This document shows, one piece after another, positions 31,787 through 41,665 of a stretch of 64,000 nt of DNA. This stretch comes from Streptomyces curacoi (GTDB taxonomy: Bacteria; Actinomycetota; Actinomycetes; Streptomycetales; Streptomycetaceae), in contig NZ_KQ947988.1 in assembly GCF_001513975.1 (NCBI RefSeq), positions 62,001 to 126,000 on the forward strand, given 5' to 3'. The notes beneath the pieces were generated by a model. It saw nothing but the letters and a program-made list of their open reading frames with translations. It made no database searches and had not been told where the DNA came from. The position numbers and the translations under genes are program-made. Position 1 is the stretch's first letter. Each line of letters opens with the position of its first letter.

Positions 31787-32755
31787 TCAGGCCTGCTGCC
31801 GGACGGGCGAGCCGGAACGGACCCAGGCGTAGGTGGCGGCGATGCCCTTCTCCAGCGGGACGGACGCGGTCCAGCCCAGGTCGGCGGCGACGCGAGTGAC
31901 GTCCAGGGTGCTGTGCTGGATCTCGCCCGGCCGGCGGGGCGCGAAACGGGGACGCAGGTCGCGCCCGGAGGCGGCGGCGATGTGGTCGAGGACCTCCAGC
32001 ACCGTGCTTCCCTTGCCCGTGCCGATGTTCCAGACGCCGGGCCGACGGTGCCGTACGGCGGCGACGAACGCCGCGGCGACGTCTCCGACGTACACGTAGT
32101 CGCGGGTCTGCGAACCGTCGCCGAACACCGTGGGCACTGCGCCCTCGGACGCCAGCCCGCAGTAGATGGCGATGACGCCCGCCTCACCGCCCGGGCTCTG
32201 CCGGGGTCCGTACACGTTGCCGAGCCGCAGCACGCTGTGCTCGGTTCCGTGCAGCCGGTTGAACAGGCCGATGTACTGCTCCGCGCAGTACTTGGCCGTG
32301 CCGTAGGGCGCCCCCGGCCTGGGCAGCGTGTCCTCGTTCGTCGGGACCGGAACGCCTTCCCCGTAGAGCGCCCCGCCGGTGGAGGCGAACACGACCCGCG
32401 CCCCGACGGCGTGCGCCGCTTCCAGCACGTTGATGGTGCCCTCCACGTTGACCCGCGCGTCGACGGCCGGTGTGGCCACCGAGACCCGGACGTCGATCTG
32501 GGCCGCGAGATGGCAGATGACGTCGGGGCGTGCCGACCGCACGGCCTCGTCGAGGGCGGCGGCATCGGTCACGTCGACGCGACGGATGATCGCACGTGGG
32601 TCCAGACGTTCCGGGTCACCGGTGGTCAGGTCGTCCACCACGGTGACCTCGGCCCCGGCCTCCAGGAAGGCGTCGACCACGTGCGAGCCGATGAAGCCCG
32701 CCCCTCCGGTCACCAGCAGACGTGTTCCGGCTGAGAACCCCGGGAACATGGACAT
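31787..32755 (-). CDS. NDP-sugar 4-epimerase-like extended SDR
   Basis: 322 aa. TGGAGFIGSHVVDAFL Rossmann motif, FASTGGALYGEG, catalytic YGTAK, and LRLGNVYGPRQ, all typical of GalE-type enzymes. It probably interconverts gluco and galacto forms of an NDP-hexose or a pentose in the pathway. ATG at 32755 follows GGAAGGG. It is transcribed away from aviRa; a TACGAT -10-like hexamer (32796-32801) gives a short 5' leader of about 33 bases. It resembles the AviQ proteins; the number is not assigned. Confidence 0.82.
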   Translation of the reverse strand: MSMFPGFSAGTRLLVTGGAGFIGSHVVDAFLEAGAEVTVVDDLTTGDPERLDPRAIIRRVDVTDAAALDEAVRSARPDVICHLAAQIDVRVSVATPAVDARVNVEGTINVLEAAHAVGARVVFASTGGALYGEGVPVPTNEDTLPRPGAPYGTAKYCAEQYIGLFNRLHGTEHSVLRLGNVYGPRQSPGGEAGVIAIYCGLASEGAVPTVFGDGSQTRDYVYVGDVAAAFVAAVRHRRPGVWNIGTGKGSTVLEVLDHIAAASGRDLRPRFAPRRPGEIQHSTLDVTRVAADLGWTASVPLEKGIAATYAWVRSGSPVRQQA

Positions 32756-33005
32756 GGCCCGCCCTTCCTCGCAACTACGGCATCGGAGTGCGGCAATCGT
32801 AGGTCGGGGCACATTCGGGAAAACCTCAGAGATTCGGCGCGGTGACCGCGCCGGCCACCCGGCTTCACCTGGGACGACCGACAGCCCTCGGAGGCGCCGG
32901 TGACCGGTCCGTCCGGCGGCAGCGGCGAGCTCCCCCGGGGCCGCGGCACTATGATCGCTTCAGGGCTGCGACGGAGGCGGTTCCGAAGTACTGGGGAGTG
33001 GACAG
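32756..33005. promoter_or_regulatory. divergent promoter region of the epimerase gene and aviRa
   Basis: Minus side: TACGAT at 32796-32801 and AGGTTTTCCC (minus-strand sense, 32817-32826) about 15 bases upstream of it. Plus side: TATGAT at 32950-32955 in the context ACTATGATCG, about 50 bases before the aviRa start. Both hexamers resemble vegetative -10 boxes; -35 boxes are weak. Confidence 0.45.
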
Positions 33006-33758
33006 GTGAGTGCGTACCGCCACGCCGTGGAGCGGATCGACAGTTCCGACCTCGCCTGCGGTGTCGTGCTCCACTCCGCGCCGGGTTACCCCGCCTTCCC
33101 CGTCCGCCTGGCGACCGAGATCTTCCAGCGGGCCGTTGCCCGCCTCCCGGGCGACGGTCCGGTGACGCTGTGGGACCCGTGCTGCGGCAGCGGTTACCTA
33201 CTGACGGTGCTGGGGCTGCTGCACCGGCGCTCGCTGCGGCAGGTGATCGCCTCCGATGTGGATCCCGCCCCGCTGGAGCTCGCGGCGAAGAATCTCGCCC
33301 TGCTCTCACCGGCCGGGCTGACCGCGCGCGAGCTCGAACGGCGGGAGCAGAGCGAGCGTTTCGGGAAGCCCTCCTATCTGGAGGCCGCGCAGGCCGCCCG
33401 CCGGCTGCGGGAGCGCCTGACGGCGGAGGGCGGTGCGCTGCCGTGCGCCATCCGCACCGCGGACGTCTTCGATCCGCGTGCGCTGTCCGCCGTCATCGCC
33501 GGGTCCGCGCCCGATGTCGTGCTGACCGACCTGCCGTACGGCGAGCGCACGCACTGGGAAGGGCAGGTGCCCGGGCAGCCGGTGGCGGGCCTGCTGCGTT
33601 CGCTCGCGTCGGCGCTGCCCGCGCATGCGGTGATCGCCGTCACCGACCGCAGCCGTAAGATCCCGGTGGCTCCCGTACGGGCCCTGGAGCGGCTGAAGAT
33701 CGGCACCCGGTCGGCCGTACTGGTCCGGGCAGCCGATGTGCTGGAGGCCTGCCCCTGA
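33006..33758 (+). CDS. aviRa: 23S rRNA methyltransferase AviRa (avilamycin resistance)
   Basis: 250 aa, exactly the length of AviRa. The SAM motif is WDPCCGSGYLLTVLGLL and the catalytic-loop motif is LTDLPYGERTHWEG, in place of NPPY. Opening MSAYRHAVERIDSSDLACG and the long helical insert (ARELERREQSERFGK) match the known enzyme. AviRa methylates a guanine (G2535, E. coli numbering) in domain V of 23S rRNA and protects the producer from avilamycin and evernimicin. GTG at 33006 is preceded by GGGAG. The presence of aviRb nearby makes the pair diagnostic. Confidence 0.96.
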   Translation: MSAYRHAVERIDSSDLACGVVLHSAPGYPAFPVRLATEIFQRAVARLPGDGPVTLWDPCCGSGYLLTVLGLLHRRSLRQVIASDVDPAPLELAAKNLALLSPAGLTARELERREQSERFGKPSYLEAAQAARRLRERLTAEGGALPCAIRTADVFDPRALSAVIAGSAPDVVLTDLPYGERTHWEGQVPGQPVAGLLRSLASALPAHAVIAVTDRSRKIPVAPVRALERLKIGTRSAVLVRAADVLEACP

Positions 33759-33782
33759 GCGGCGGTCCCGGCTGAATTTTTT

Positions 33783-33829
33783 CCCCAGTGTTTTCTCCAG
33801 TGTTTTCCCCAGTTCCTTTTCTCTAGACT
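33783..33829 (+). promoter_or_regulatory. three 12-bp direct repeats and a -10-like box
   Basis: CCCCAGTGTTTT (33783-33794), CTCCAGTGTTTT (33795-33806) and CCCCAGTTCCTTTT (from 33807) follow each other. TAGACT lies at 33824-33829, about 45 bases before the glycosyltransferase start. The repeats could be activator sites; the T-rich strand could also help end the aviRa transcript. Confidence 0.45.
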
Positions 33830-33873
33830 CACAGCGCCAGTGGTGGCTACAGGTGTGTCCTTTGGAGGGCGGA

Positions 33874-34908
33874 ATGGCGGAAGCCCGGGTGCTCGTAGCC
33901 GGGAATTTTCATTGGCAGGCGGGATTCAGCCAGACCGTTGCCGCCTATGTGGAGGCGGCGGGTGAAGCGGGCTGTGAGGTCCGGGTCAGCGGCCCGCTTT
34001 CGCGGATGGACGAGCAGATCCCGCGGCATCTTCCGGTGGAGCCGGACGTGCGCTGGGGAACACATCTGGTGTTCATGTTCGAGGCCCGGCAGTATCTGTC
34101 GGACGAGCAGATCGAACTGGCCTGCTCGTTTCCCAGGGACCGGCGCCTGATAATCGATTTCGACGGCCACTGGGGCGGTGTCGCCACCGCCGACGACAGC
34201 TCCGTCGGCACCCACTCGATCGAGAATTGGCGACGGCTCTACTCCGCGCTCAGTGACCTCGTCCTGCAGCCCAAGTTGACGGGCCCCCTGCCCGACGGGG
34301 CAGAGTTCTTCCCCTGTTTCGGAATGCCCCAGCTGGTACGGCATCCACGGGAGCTCGGTCCGGAGCGGGACTACGAGCTGCAGTACATCGGCAGCAACTG
34401 GGGGCGGTGGAAGCCGTTCATCGAGGTCGTGGAAGCCGCCAGACAGGCCCGGCTGCGGCGGATTCGGGTCTGCGGGCGGTGGTGGGACGGGGAGACCTGC
34501 CCCGGCTTCGAGGACATCACCTCCGGGGAGCCGGAACGGCTGAGCGGCGTCGAGGTCCAGCCGCCGGTGCCGTTCGGGCATGTCGTCACCGAGATGGGGC
34601 GGGCCGTCATCACGCCGGTGCTGGTCAGCCCGCTCGTGGCCGACACGGGGCTGTTCACGGCCCGGATGCTCGAGACACTCGCGTCGGGCTCCCTGCCGGT
34701 GCTGCCGCCCGAAGCGGAATTCATGTCCTCCGTGTACGAGGGTGACGTCGAGGCTCTGACGCTGGGCTCGGATCCCGCTGCCACGTTGGGCCGTCTGGCA
34801 GGCGACTTCGAGCGGCACGCGGAGATCGTGGGGCAGATCCAGGACCGGGCGCGGGCCAGGTACAACTACCCCCGGCTGCTCAGGGAGTTGCTGCGGTTCT
34901 TCCGCTGA
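33874..34908 (+). CDS. glycosyltransferase-like protein (GT-B, C-terminal GT4-like)
   Basis: 344 aa. The N terminus ARVLVAGNFHWQAGFSQTVAAYVEAAG resembles the first GT-B domain. The C-terminal region FTARMLETLASGSLPVLPPEAEF matches the glycosyltransferase_1/GT4_92 acceptor of group-1 enzymes, and DYELQYIGSNWGRWKPF precedes it. Start ATG is well placed after GGAGG. It overlaps the convergent aviRb gene by 29 bases at its 3' end. Role: probably one of the cluster glycosyltransferases, but motif support is weaker than for the others. Confidence 0.7.
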   Translation: MAEARVLVAGNFHWQAGFSQTVAAYVEAAGEAGCEVRVSGPLSRMDEQIPRHLPVEPDVRWGTHLVFMFEARQYLSDEQIELACSFPRDRRLIIDFDGHWGGVATADDSSVGTHSIENWRRLYSALSDLVLQPKLTGPLPDGAEFFPCFGMPQLVRHPRELGPERDYELQYIGSNWGRWKPFIEVVEAARQARLRRIRVCGRWWDGETCPGFEDITSGEPERLSGVEVQPPVPFGHVVTEMGRAVITPVLVSPLVADTGLFTARMLETLASGSLPVLPPEAEFMSSVYEGDVEALTLGSDPAATLGRLAGDFERHAEIVGQIQDRARARYNYPRLLRELLRFFR

Positions 34909-35743
34909 TCCGCTGCCGAACGGCTTCATAGAGGATCGCGGTCGCGGCGTTCGCCGCGTTCAGCGAACTCGCGGAGCCGGTCATCGGGATGCTGACCGTG
35001 TAGTCGCACAACGTACGCCAGGCGTTGCTGAGCCCGGCTGTCTCATTGCCGATCAGCAGCAGGGTCGGCTGGGTGAAGTCGAAGTCGAACACGTCGCAGT
35101 CGCCGTGCTCGTCCGTACCGACCAGGACGATCGGGGTGCCGGCGGCCCGGCGGGCCTCCACCCAGTCCATCACCTCGCCCGGTGACGGCACCCGGACGGC
35201 GGGCAGGGAGAACAGCGAGCCGGTGCTCGACCGGACCGATTTCGGGTCGTAGACGTCGGCGGCGTGCCCCGCCACGATCAGCCCGTGGGCGCCCAGGGCA
35301 TCCGCCGAGCGAATGATGCTGCCGATGTTCCCCGGACTGGTCGGCCGGTCGAACACTACGCCCAGGAAGTCCTCCCGGACCGGGATCCGGTCGAGGTCGT
35401 CGGCGGGCATCTCCACGACGGCGACCACCTCGGGCGGTGCCTCGTTCTTCTCCCCCAGCTCCATCAGCAGGTCCGGGGCCATCGCGATCTGCTCCGTCCG
35501 CACCGTACGAAGAAGCTCCCGCGCCCACTTCGACAGCTCCCGCTGTCCGTCGTAGAGAAGCGTGCGTACGGGCCAGCCGTGCTCCACCGCGAGCGAGATC
35601 GGGCGGACTCCCATAACCAGGAACTCACCGGCGCGCGTGCGCTTGTTGCGGTTGCCGAGCAGTGCCTGCCACTGCTGGAAACGAGCGTTGCGTGAGGTGA
35701 TCCGCCGAGCCGCCGGCATCCGCTCTCCACGTGATCTTGCCAT
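34880..35743 (-). CDS. aviRb: 23S rRNA 2'-O-methyltransferase AviRb (avilamycin resistance)
   Basis: 287 aa, the length of AviRb. SpoU/TrmH (SPOUT) motifs: NIGSIIRSADALG (motif 1), LLLIGNETAGLS (motif 2) and SASSLNAANAATAIL (motif 3, trefoil knot). AviRb methylates the 2'-O of U2479 in 23S rRNA. The start ATG 35743 has no ribosome binding site but sits seven bases after a -10-like TAGGCT with a TTGTAA -35 at 17-base spacing, so the mRNA is probably leaderless. An in-frame GTG at 35773 lies inside that promoter and is rejected. It is the last cluster gene before housekeeping genes. Confidence 0.95.
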   Translation of the reverse strand: MARSRGERMPAARRITSRNARFQQWQALLGNRNKRTRAGEFLVMGVRPISLAVEHGWPVRTLLYDGQRELSKWARELLRTVRTEQIAMAPDLLMELGEKNEAPPEVVAVVEMPADDLDRIPVREDFLGVVFDRPTSPGNIGSIIRSADALGAHGLIVAGHAADVYDPKSVRSSTGSLFSLPAVRVPSPGEVMDWVEARRAAGTPIVLVGTDEHGDCDVFDFDFTQPTLLLIGNETAGLSNAWRTLCDYTVSIPMTGSASSLNAANAATAILYEAVRQRISGRTAATP

Positions 35744-35750
35744 TCGAAGG

Positions 35751-35779
35751 AGCCTATCCTCCGCTCCGGGCACTTACAA
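35751..35779 (-). promoter_or_regulatory. aviRb promoter (leaderless)
   Basis: On the minus strand: -35 TTGTAA (35774-35779), 17-base spacer, -10 TAGGCT (35751-35756), then seven bases to the A of the ATG. This is the best-formed promoter in the cluster and places the transcription start at the start codon. Confidence 0.6.
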
Positions 35780-35845
35780 AATGACTGCGCGCCCGCCGCC
35801 TTGAGGCTGGTCAGGGGGCTGCCGTGACGTCGCACGGGATCGATG

Positions 35846-35877
35846 AAGGGGCCGGGCTCCTGAGAGCCCGGCCCCTT
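35846..35877 (-). terminator. strong hairpin between ychF and aviRb
   Basis: A perfect 14-bp stem (35846-35859 with 35864-35877) and a four-base loop, about 50 bases after the ychF stop. It would stop ychF transcripts before they reach the aviRb promoter and marks the cluster boundary. Confidence 0.8.
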
Positions 35878-35925
35878 CTGACTTGCATGTTTGCCAGGTC
35901 AGCGACGTGGTGTTATTTCATCCGC

Positions 35926-37014
<1,089 letters not shown>

Positions 37015-37232
37015 GTTGCGACTTCCCGTACGTGAGAGGACTTCAGGGCTGGCTGGGCTGGGCCCCGGTCCTTCTTCGATCTTCGGTGCAGATGATGCAG
37101 ACGCACGGGCCGATCCACCAGTCTACGGCGTGCCGGGCCCGGCCCCGGTGCCGTATCGAACACATGGCCAAGGTCCGCCCCACGGCGTGTCTGATGGGCG
37201 ATTCGGCACATAAGCCGACCTAAGTTGGTCCA

Positions 37233-38018
37233 GTGGAGCCACACAGGACGCGACCCGCCGGGTACGAAGCGCGACACGGTACGCCGACGCCGTTGCCGTC
37301 GCAGGCGGCGCGGGGCGGGCGGGGTGTCGCTCGCGGCGGGGGTGGTGGTGCGGGGCGGGGTGAAAACGGTATGCAGCGAGGCGGGAGCGGACTCATTCCA
37401 GGCGGGAGCGGTGCGGCGCGCGGCGACGGCGGTTTCGCGCGAGGCGGGAGCGGTCCGGGCCGGGACGGCTGGCCCGCCCGGTCCTCCAGGCCCGCCCAGC
37501 CGCCCCGGCCCGCCCGCTCCACCCGGCCCGTCCCCCAGCGCCGCCCTGGTACGGCCCGTAAGGCCCCGTCGCCCGCGGCGGTACGGCGCCCCGGACCGCC
37601 CCCCGCGGCACAGGCCCTGCGCCGGTTTCCCAACCCCCGGCTGACCGGACTGGGCGGCGGCCTGTTCTGCGGCGCCGTGATGCTCCTGCTCGGCTACCTC
37701 GACTCGCTGCTGTTCGGGTCGTCGCTCACGCTGTACAGCGTGCTGTTCCTGCCCGTGTGCGTCCTGACGGCGGTGTGGGTGCGCAGGGGCGACCTGGCGA
37801 CCGCGCCGGTGGTGGTACCCATCGCCTTCGCCGTGGGGCTGGTGCCGGTGGCCGACAGCGGCGGGGGGATCGGCGGGCACCTGATGGGGCTCTTCACCGC
37901 CCTCGCCACCCAGGCCGGGTGGCTGTACGGGGGGACGCTGATCGCCGGTCTCATCGTGACCGCACGGAAGATCCGCCTGCTGGCCCGCCGGGCCGCGGCC
38001 CGCCGCCGGTCCAGGTGA
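37233..38018 (+). CDS. DUF6542-type membrane protein with disordered N terminus
   Basis: 261 aa. Residues 1-125 are low-complexity, rich in Gly, Arg and Pro, probably disordered and cytoplasmic. From about residue 130 on there are four hydrophobic segments (GLFCGAVMLLLGYL, YSVLFLPVCVLTAVWV, APVVVPIAFAVGLVPV, WLYGGTLIAGLIV) and a basic tail. Such proteins lie between ychF and ppgK in Streptomyces; function is unknown. No Shine-Dalgarno is seen. A TAAGTT hexamer six bases before the GTG would allow a leaderless message. An internal ATG start within the low-complexity part cannot be excluded. Confidence 0.75.
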   Translation: MEPHRTRPAGYEARHGTPTPLPSQAARGGRGVARGGGGGAGRGENGMQRGGSGLIPGGSGAARGDGGFARGGSGPGRDGWPARSSRPAQPPRPARSTRPVPQRRPGTARKAPSPAAVRRPGPPPAAQALRRFPNPRLTGLGGGLFCGAVMLLLGYLDSLLFGSSLTLYSVLFLPVCVLTAVWVRRGDLATAPVVVPIAFAVGLVPVADSGGGIGGHLMGLFTALATQAGWLYGGTLIAGLIVTARKIRLLARRAAARRRSR

Positions 38019-38064
38019 CCGCCCGCCGGGCCCTGTCGTTTGGATCATCCCGGCGTCGCGGTGC

Positions 38065-38814
38065 CTAGCCGTCCTTCTCCGCCGCCCGCATCGCCGCCCC
38101 GACGATCCCCGCGTTGTTCTGCAGCTGGGCCGGGACGATCTCCGCCTTGATGCCCTCGATGTGGTGCAGGAACTTGTGGGACTTCCGGCTCACCCCGCCG
38201 CCGATGATGAACAGCTCCGGGGAGAACAGCATCTCGACATGGGCGAGGTACTTCTGGACGCGGCGGGCCCAGTGCTCCCAGCTCAGCTCCTCGTCCTCCC
38301 TGGCCTTGCTGGAGGCGCGCTTCTCGGCGTCATGGCCATGGAGTTCGAGGTGGCCCAGCTCGGTGTTGGGGACCAGGGCGCCGTCGATGAACAGCGCGCT
38401 GCCGATGCCCGTGCCGAAGGTGAGGAGGATCACGGTGCCCCGGCGGTCGCGGCCCGCGCCGAAGTGCATCTCGGCGACGCCGGCCGCGTCCGCGTCGTTG
38501 ACCACCGTCACCGGGAGGCCGCCGAGGCGGTCGCTGAACAACGCGCGCGCGTCCGTGTCGATCCAGCTTCTGTCGACGTTCGCCGCCGTACGGATGGTGG
38601 ATCCGTCGGTGACCACGCCGGGGAAGGTGAGCCCGACCGGCCCGGTCCAGCCGTAGTGCTCGACGACCTGCTTCACGCCGTCGGCCACGCCGTCGGGCGT
38701 GGCCGGCTGCGGAGTGAGCACCTTGAAGCGCTCCTGGGCGAGGTCGCCCCTGTCCAGGTCCACCGGGGCGCCCTTGATCCCGGATCCGCCGATGTCCACG
38801 CCGAAGATCTGCAT
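38065..38814 (-). CDS. ppgK: polyphosphate glucokinase (ROK family)
   Basis: 249 aa. ROK/actin-like phosphate loop FGVDIGGSGIKGAPV, second phosphate motif LTFGTGIGSALF, sugar-binding ELGHLELHG, and catalytic Asp in VVNDADAAG. This short form without a CxCGxxGCxE zinc motif is the polyphosphate/ATP glucokinase of actinobacteria. It phosphorylates glucose with polyphosphate or ATP. It is convergent with the membrane protein upstream on the plus strand (46-base gap holding a CCTGTCGTTTGGATCA-like sequence). Confidence 0.93.
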   Translation of the reverse strand: MQIFGVDIGGSGIKGAPVDLDRGDLAQERFKVLTPQPATPDGVADGVKQVVEHYGWTGPVGLTFPGVVTDGSTIRTAANVDRSWIDTDARALFSDRLGGLPVTVVNDADAAGVAEMHFGAGRDRRGTVILLTFGTGIGSALFIDGALVPNTELGHLELHGHDAEKRASSKAREDEELSWEHWARRVQKYLAHVEMLFSPELFIIGGGVSRKSHKFLHHIEGIKAEIVPAQLQNNAGIVGAAMRAAEKDG

Positions 38815-38876
38815 GGCCCTACGTTACGACGGAGGACTGACGGTCACGACGGCGAGGACCGGCGGTGCGGCGTACC

Positions 38877-39875
38877 TCAGTCGCCGGAGCCGGTGCGCTC
38901 GGCGATCAGGGCCGCCGCCTCCTCGCGCAGGTCGCGGCGCAGCTCCTTCGGCAGGGAGAAGGTGATGGACTCCTCGGCCGCCTTGACGAGTTCGACGTCC
39001 GCGTAGCCGCGCTGGGCGAGCCACTCCAGGACCTGCTCGACCAGGACCTCCGGGACGGAGGCGCCGGAGGTGACGCCGACCGTGGTCACGCCCTCCAGCC
39101 AGGCCTCGTCGATCTCGTCGGCGAAGTCCACGAGGTACGCCTCGCGCGCGCCGGCGAGCTTGGCGACCTCCACCAGCCGCTTGGAGTTGGAGGAGTTGCG
39201 GGAGCCGACCACGATGACCAGCTCGGCCTCGGCGCCCATCTGCTTCACCGCGAGCTGGCGGTTCTGGGTGGCGTAGCAGATGTCGTCGCTGGGCGGGGAG
39301 ATGAGCTGCGGGAACTTCTCCTTCAGCGCGTCGACGGTCTCCATGGTCTCGTCGACGGAGAGGGTGGTCTGCGACAGCCACACCACCTTCGAGGGATCGC
39401 GGACCTCGACCTTGGCGACGTCCTTCGGCCCGTCGACGAGCTGGATGTGGTCGGGGGCCTCGCCGGACGTGCCGATGACCTCTTCGTGGCCCTCGTGCCC
39501 GATCAGGAGGATGTCGTAATCCTCCTTGGCGAAGCGGACGGCTTCCTTGTGGACCTTGGTGACCAGCGGGCAGGTCGCGTCGATGGTGGCGAGCCTGCCT
39601 CGCTCGGCCTCTTCGTGGACGACGGGGGCCACGCCGTGCGCCGAGAACATGACGATGTTGCCCGGCGGGACCTCCTCCGTCTGCTCGACGAAGATGGCGC
39701 CCTTCTTCTCCAGGGTCTGCACGACGTACTTGTTGTGGACGATCTCGTGCCGGACGTACACCGGAGCGCCGTACTGCTCCAGGGCTTTCTCGACGGCGAT
39801 CACGGCGCGGTCCACACCCGCGCAGTAGCCACGGGGGGCGGCGAGCAGGACACGGCGGCCAGGCGAAGCAGTCAT
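38877..39875 (-). CDS. ispH: 4-hydroxy-3-methylbut-2-enyl diphosphate reductase
   Basis: 332 aa. The three conserved cysteines for the [4Fe-4S] cluster are in APRGYCAGVDRA, IDATCPLVTKVH and DDICYATQNRQ. Substrate motifs HGV (SAHGVAP) and SSNSKRL are present. It makes IPP and DMAPP in the last step of the MEP pathway. ATG at 39875 (GGGG upstream) is preferred to ATG at 39884. It diverges from xseA. Confidence 0.96.
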   Translation of the reverse strand: MTASPGRRVLLAAPRGYCAGVDRAVIAVEKALEQYGAPVYVRHEIVHNKYVVQTLEKKGAIFVEQTEEVPPGNIVMFSAHGVAPVVHEEAERGRLATIDATCPLVTKVHKEAVRFAKEDYDILLIGHEGHEEVIGTSGEAPDHIQLVDGPKDVAKVEVRDPSKVVWLSQTTLSVDETMETVDALKEKFPQLISPPSDDICYATQNRQLAVKQMGAEAELVIVVGSRNSSNSKRLVEVAKLAGAREAYLVDFADEIDEAWLEGVTTVGVTSGASVPEVLVEQVLEWLAQRGYADVELVKAAEESITFSLPKELRRDLREEAAALIAERTGSGD

Positions 39876-40040
39876 GCACCCCATCGTAGGGGGCGTTCGG
39901 GCGGGTCAACGATCGCGTGGGTGCCGGGTGCGTGGGGAGACGGATGGTGCGCTGTGAGGGGTGGGAAACGGTGCTACGGGCGGGACCGCCACTGAGAAGC
40001 GGAGCCCTTGGTTGTCGGTGGCGGCCGTTACGCTCGGCGC

Positions 40041-41261
40041 ATGGCTGTGAACACGTCTCCCGAATCCCCCCTGCCCGTCGGTGAGGTGTCGCGGCTCATC
40101 GGGGGGTGGATCGACCGGCTCGGGGCGGTGTGGGTCGAGGGGCAGATCACGCAGTTGTCGCGGCGGCCCGGGGCCGGCGTGGTGTTTCTGACGTTGCGGG
40201 ATCCGTCGTACGACATCTCCGTCAGCGTGACCTGCTACCGGCAGGTGTTCGACGCCGTCGCCGACGTGGTGAGCGAGGGCGCCCGGGTCGTCGTACTCGC
40301 CAAGCCCGAGTGGTACGCCCCGCGCGGCCAGCTCTCCCTGCGCGCCGCCGAGATAAGGCCCGTCGGCGTCGGTGAGCTGCTCGCCCGGCTGGAGATGCTG
40401 AAGAAGGCGCTCGCCGCCGAGGGACTCTTCGCGCCGGAGCGGAAGAAGCCGCTGCCCTTCCTGCCCCAGCTCGTCGGTCTGGTCTGCGGACGGGCCTCGG
40501 CCGCCGAGCGGGACGTCCTGGAGAACGCCCGGCACCGCTGGCCCGCCGTCCGCTTCGAGGTGCGCAACGTCCCCGTGCAGGGGGTGCACGCCGTCCCGCA
40601 GGTCGTGCAGGCGGTCAAGGAGCTCGACGAGATCGACGCGGTGGATGTGATCATCGTCGCCCGTGGGGGCGGCAGCGTCGAGGATCTGCTGCCCTTCTCG
40701 GACGAGCAGCTCGTCCGGGCCGTCGCCTCCTGCCGTACGCCCGTCGTCTCCGCGATCGGCCACGAGCCCGACAACCCGCTCCTCGACTACGTCGCCGACC
40801 TGCGTGCCTCCACCCCCACCGACGCCGCGAAGAAGGTCGTACCGGATGTGGGCGAGGAGTACGAGCGGGTGCGGATGCTGCGCGACCGGGCGCGGCGGTG
40901 CGTCGAGGCGTTCGTCGAGCGTGAGGAGCGCGGGCTCGCCCATGCCCTCGCGCGGCCCGCGATAGAGGATCCGCACCGGATGATCGACGAACGCGCCGAT
41001 CACGTGGCCGCGCTGCTGGACCGGAGCCGCCGCTGCCTCGGCCATCTCCTCGACCGCGCCGAGTCGGAGCTGACGCACACGCGCGCGCGTGTGGTGGCCC
41101 TCTCCCCCGCGGCGACCCTGAAGCGCGGGTATGCGGTGCTGCAGAAGGCCGACGGGCATGTGGTCCGGGACCCGGGTGAGGTGACGGCGGACGAGGCGCT
41201 GCGGGCGCGGGTCGCCGAGGGTGAGTTCTCCGTACGAGTCGACGCACGAGCCGATGCATAG
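40041..41261 (+). CDS. xseA: exodeoxyribonuclease VII large subunit
   Basis: 406 aa. N-terminal OB-fold with SRLIGGWIDRLGAVWVEGQI, the exonuclease motif (RGGGS.EDLLPFSDEQLVRA), GHEPDNPLLDYVADLRASTPTDAA, and a C-terminal coiled coil ending in LKRGYAVLQ. With XseB it degrades single-stranded DNA in both directions. ATG at 40041; an upstream GTG in frame lacks conserved residues. It precedes xseB by nine bases. Confidence 0.95.
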   Translation: MAVNTSPESPLPVGEVSRLIGGWIDRLGAVWVEGQITQLSRRPGAGVVFLTLRDPSYDISVSVTCYRQVFDAVADVVSEGARVVVLAKPEWYAPRGQLSLRAAEIRPVGVGELLARLEMLKKALAAEGLFAPERKKPLPFLPQLVGLVCGRASAAERDVLENARHRWPAVRFEVRNVPVQGVHAVPQVVQAVKELDEIDAVDVIIVARGGGSVEDLLPFSDEQLVRAVASCRTPVVSAIGHEPDNPLLDYVADLRASTPTDAAKKVVPDVGEEYERVRMLRDRARRCVEAFVEREERGLAHALARPAIEDPHRMIDERADHVAALLDRSRRCLGHLLDRAESELTHTRARVVALSPAATLKRGYAVLQKADGHVVRDPGEVTADEALRARVAEGEFSVRVDARADA

Positions 41262-41270
41262 GGTGGGCGA

Positions 41271-41516
41271 ATGACCAGCAAGGTGGAAGAGGCACTGGGG
41301 TACGAGCAGGCCCGGGACGAGCTGATCGAGGTCGTACGGCGGCTGGAGGCGGGCGGTACGACGCTGGAGGAGTCCCTGGCGCTGTGGGAGCGGGGCGAGG
41401 AGCTGGCCAAGGTGTGCCGGCGCTGGCTGGACGGGGCTCGGGCGCGGCTGGACGCGGCGCTGGCCGAGGAGGCCGAGGCCGAGGCCGGGCGGGGGGACGG
41501 CGAGGGGGATTCGTAG
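41271..41516 (+). CDS. xseB: exodeoxyribonuclease VII small subunit
   Basis: 81 aa. GYEQARDELIEVVRRLEAGGTTLEESLALWERGEEL is the full XseB signature forming a two-helix coil that binds XseA. The C terminus is acidic (EAEAEAGRGDGEGDS). Cotranscribed with xseA. A small hairpin (41517-41522 with 41526-41531) directly after the stop may end the transcript. Confidence 0.95.
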   Translation: MTSKVEEALGYEQARDELIEVVRRLEAGGTTLEESLALWERGEELAKVCRRWLDGARARLDAALAEEAEAEAGRGDGEGDS

Positions 41517-41665
41517 CACCCCGTCGGGGTGAGTGTTGTGAAGCGGGTCACGACACCATTCTATTTGTTGAAGCTTGAACTTGTCTCGCGTACCGTCGAC
41601 ACCGTTAACCGGTCCCCGGTCCCCGGTCCGCTTACGCACGACGCACCTATCGAGAAGGTTCACGC

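Noticed and set aside
38030..38050. CCTGTCGTTTGGATCA sequence between the membrane protein and ppgK genes
   Set aside because: It looks like a fragment of a repeat seen often in Streptomyces, but there is no second end, so no mobile element is called.
39906..41663. Long minus-strand frame across xseA and xseB
   Set aside because: The plus strand has full XseA and XseB signatures; the opposite frame has no family and no binding site.
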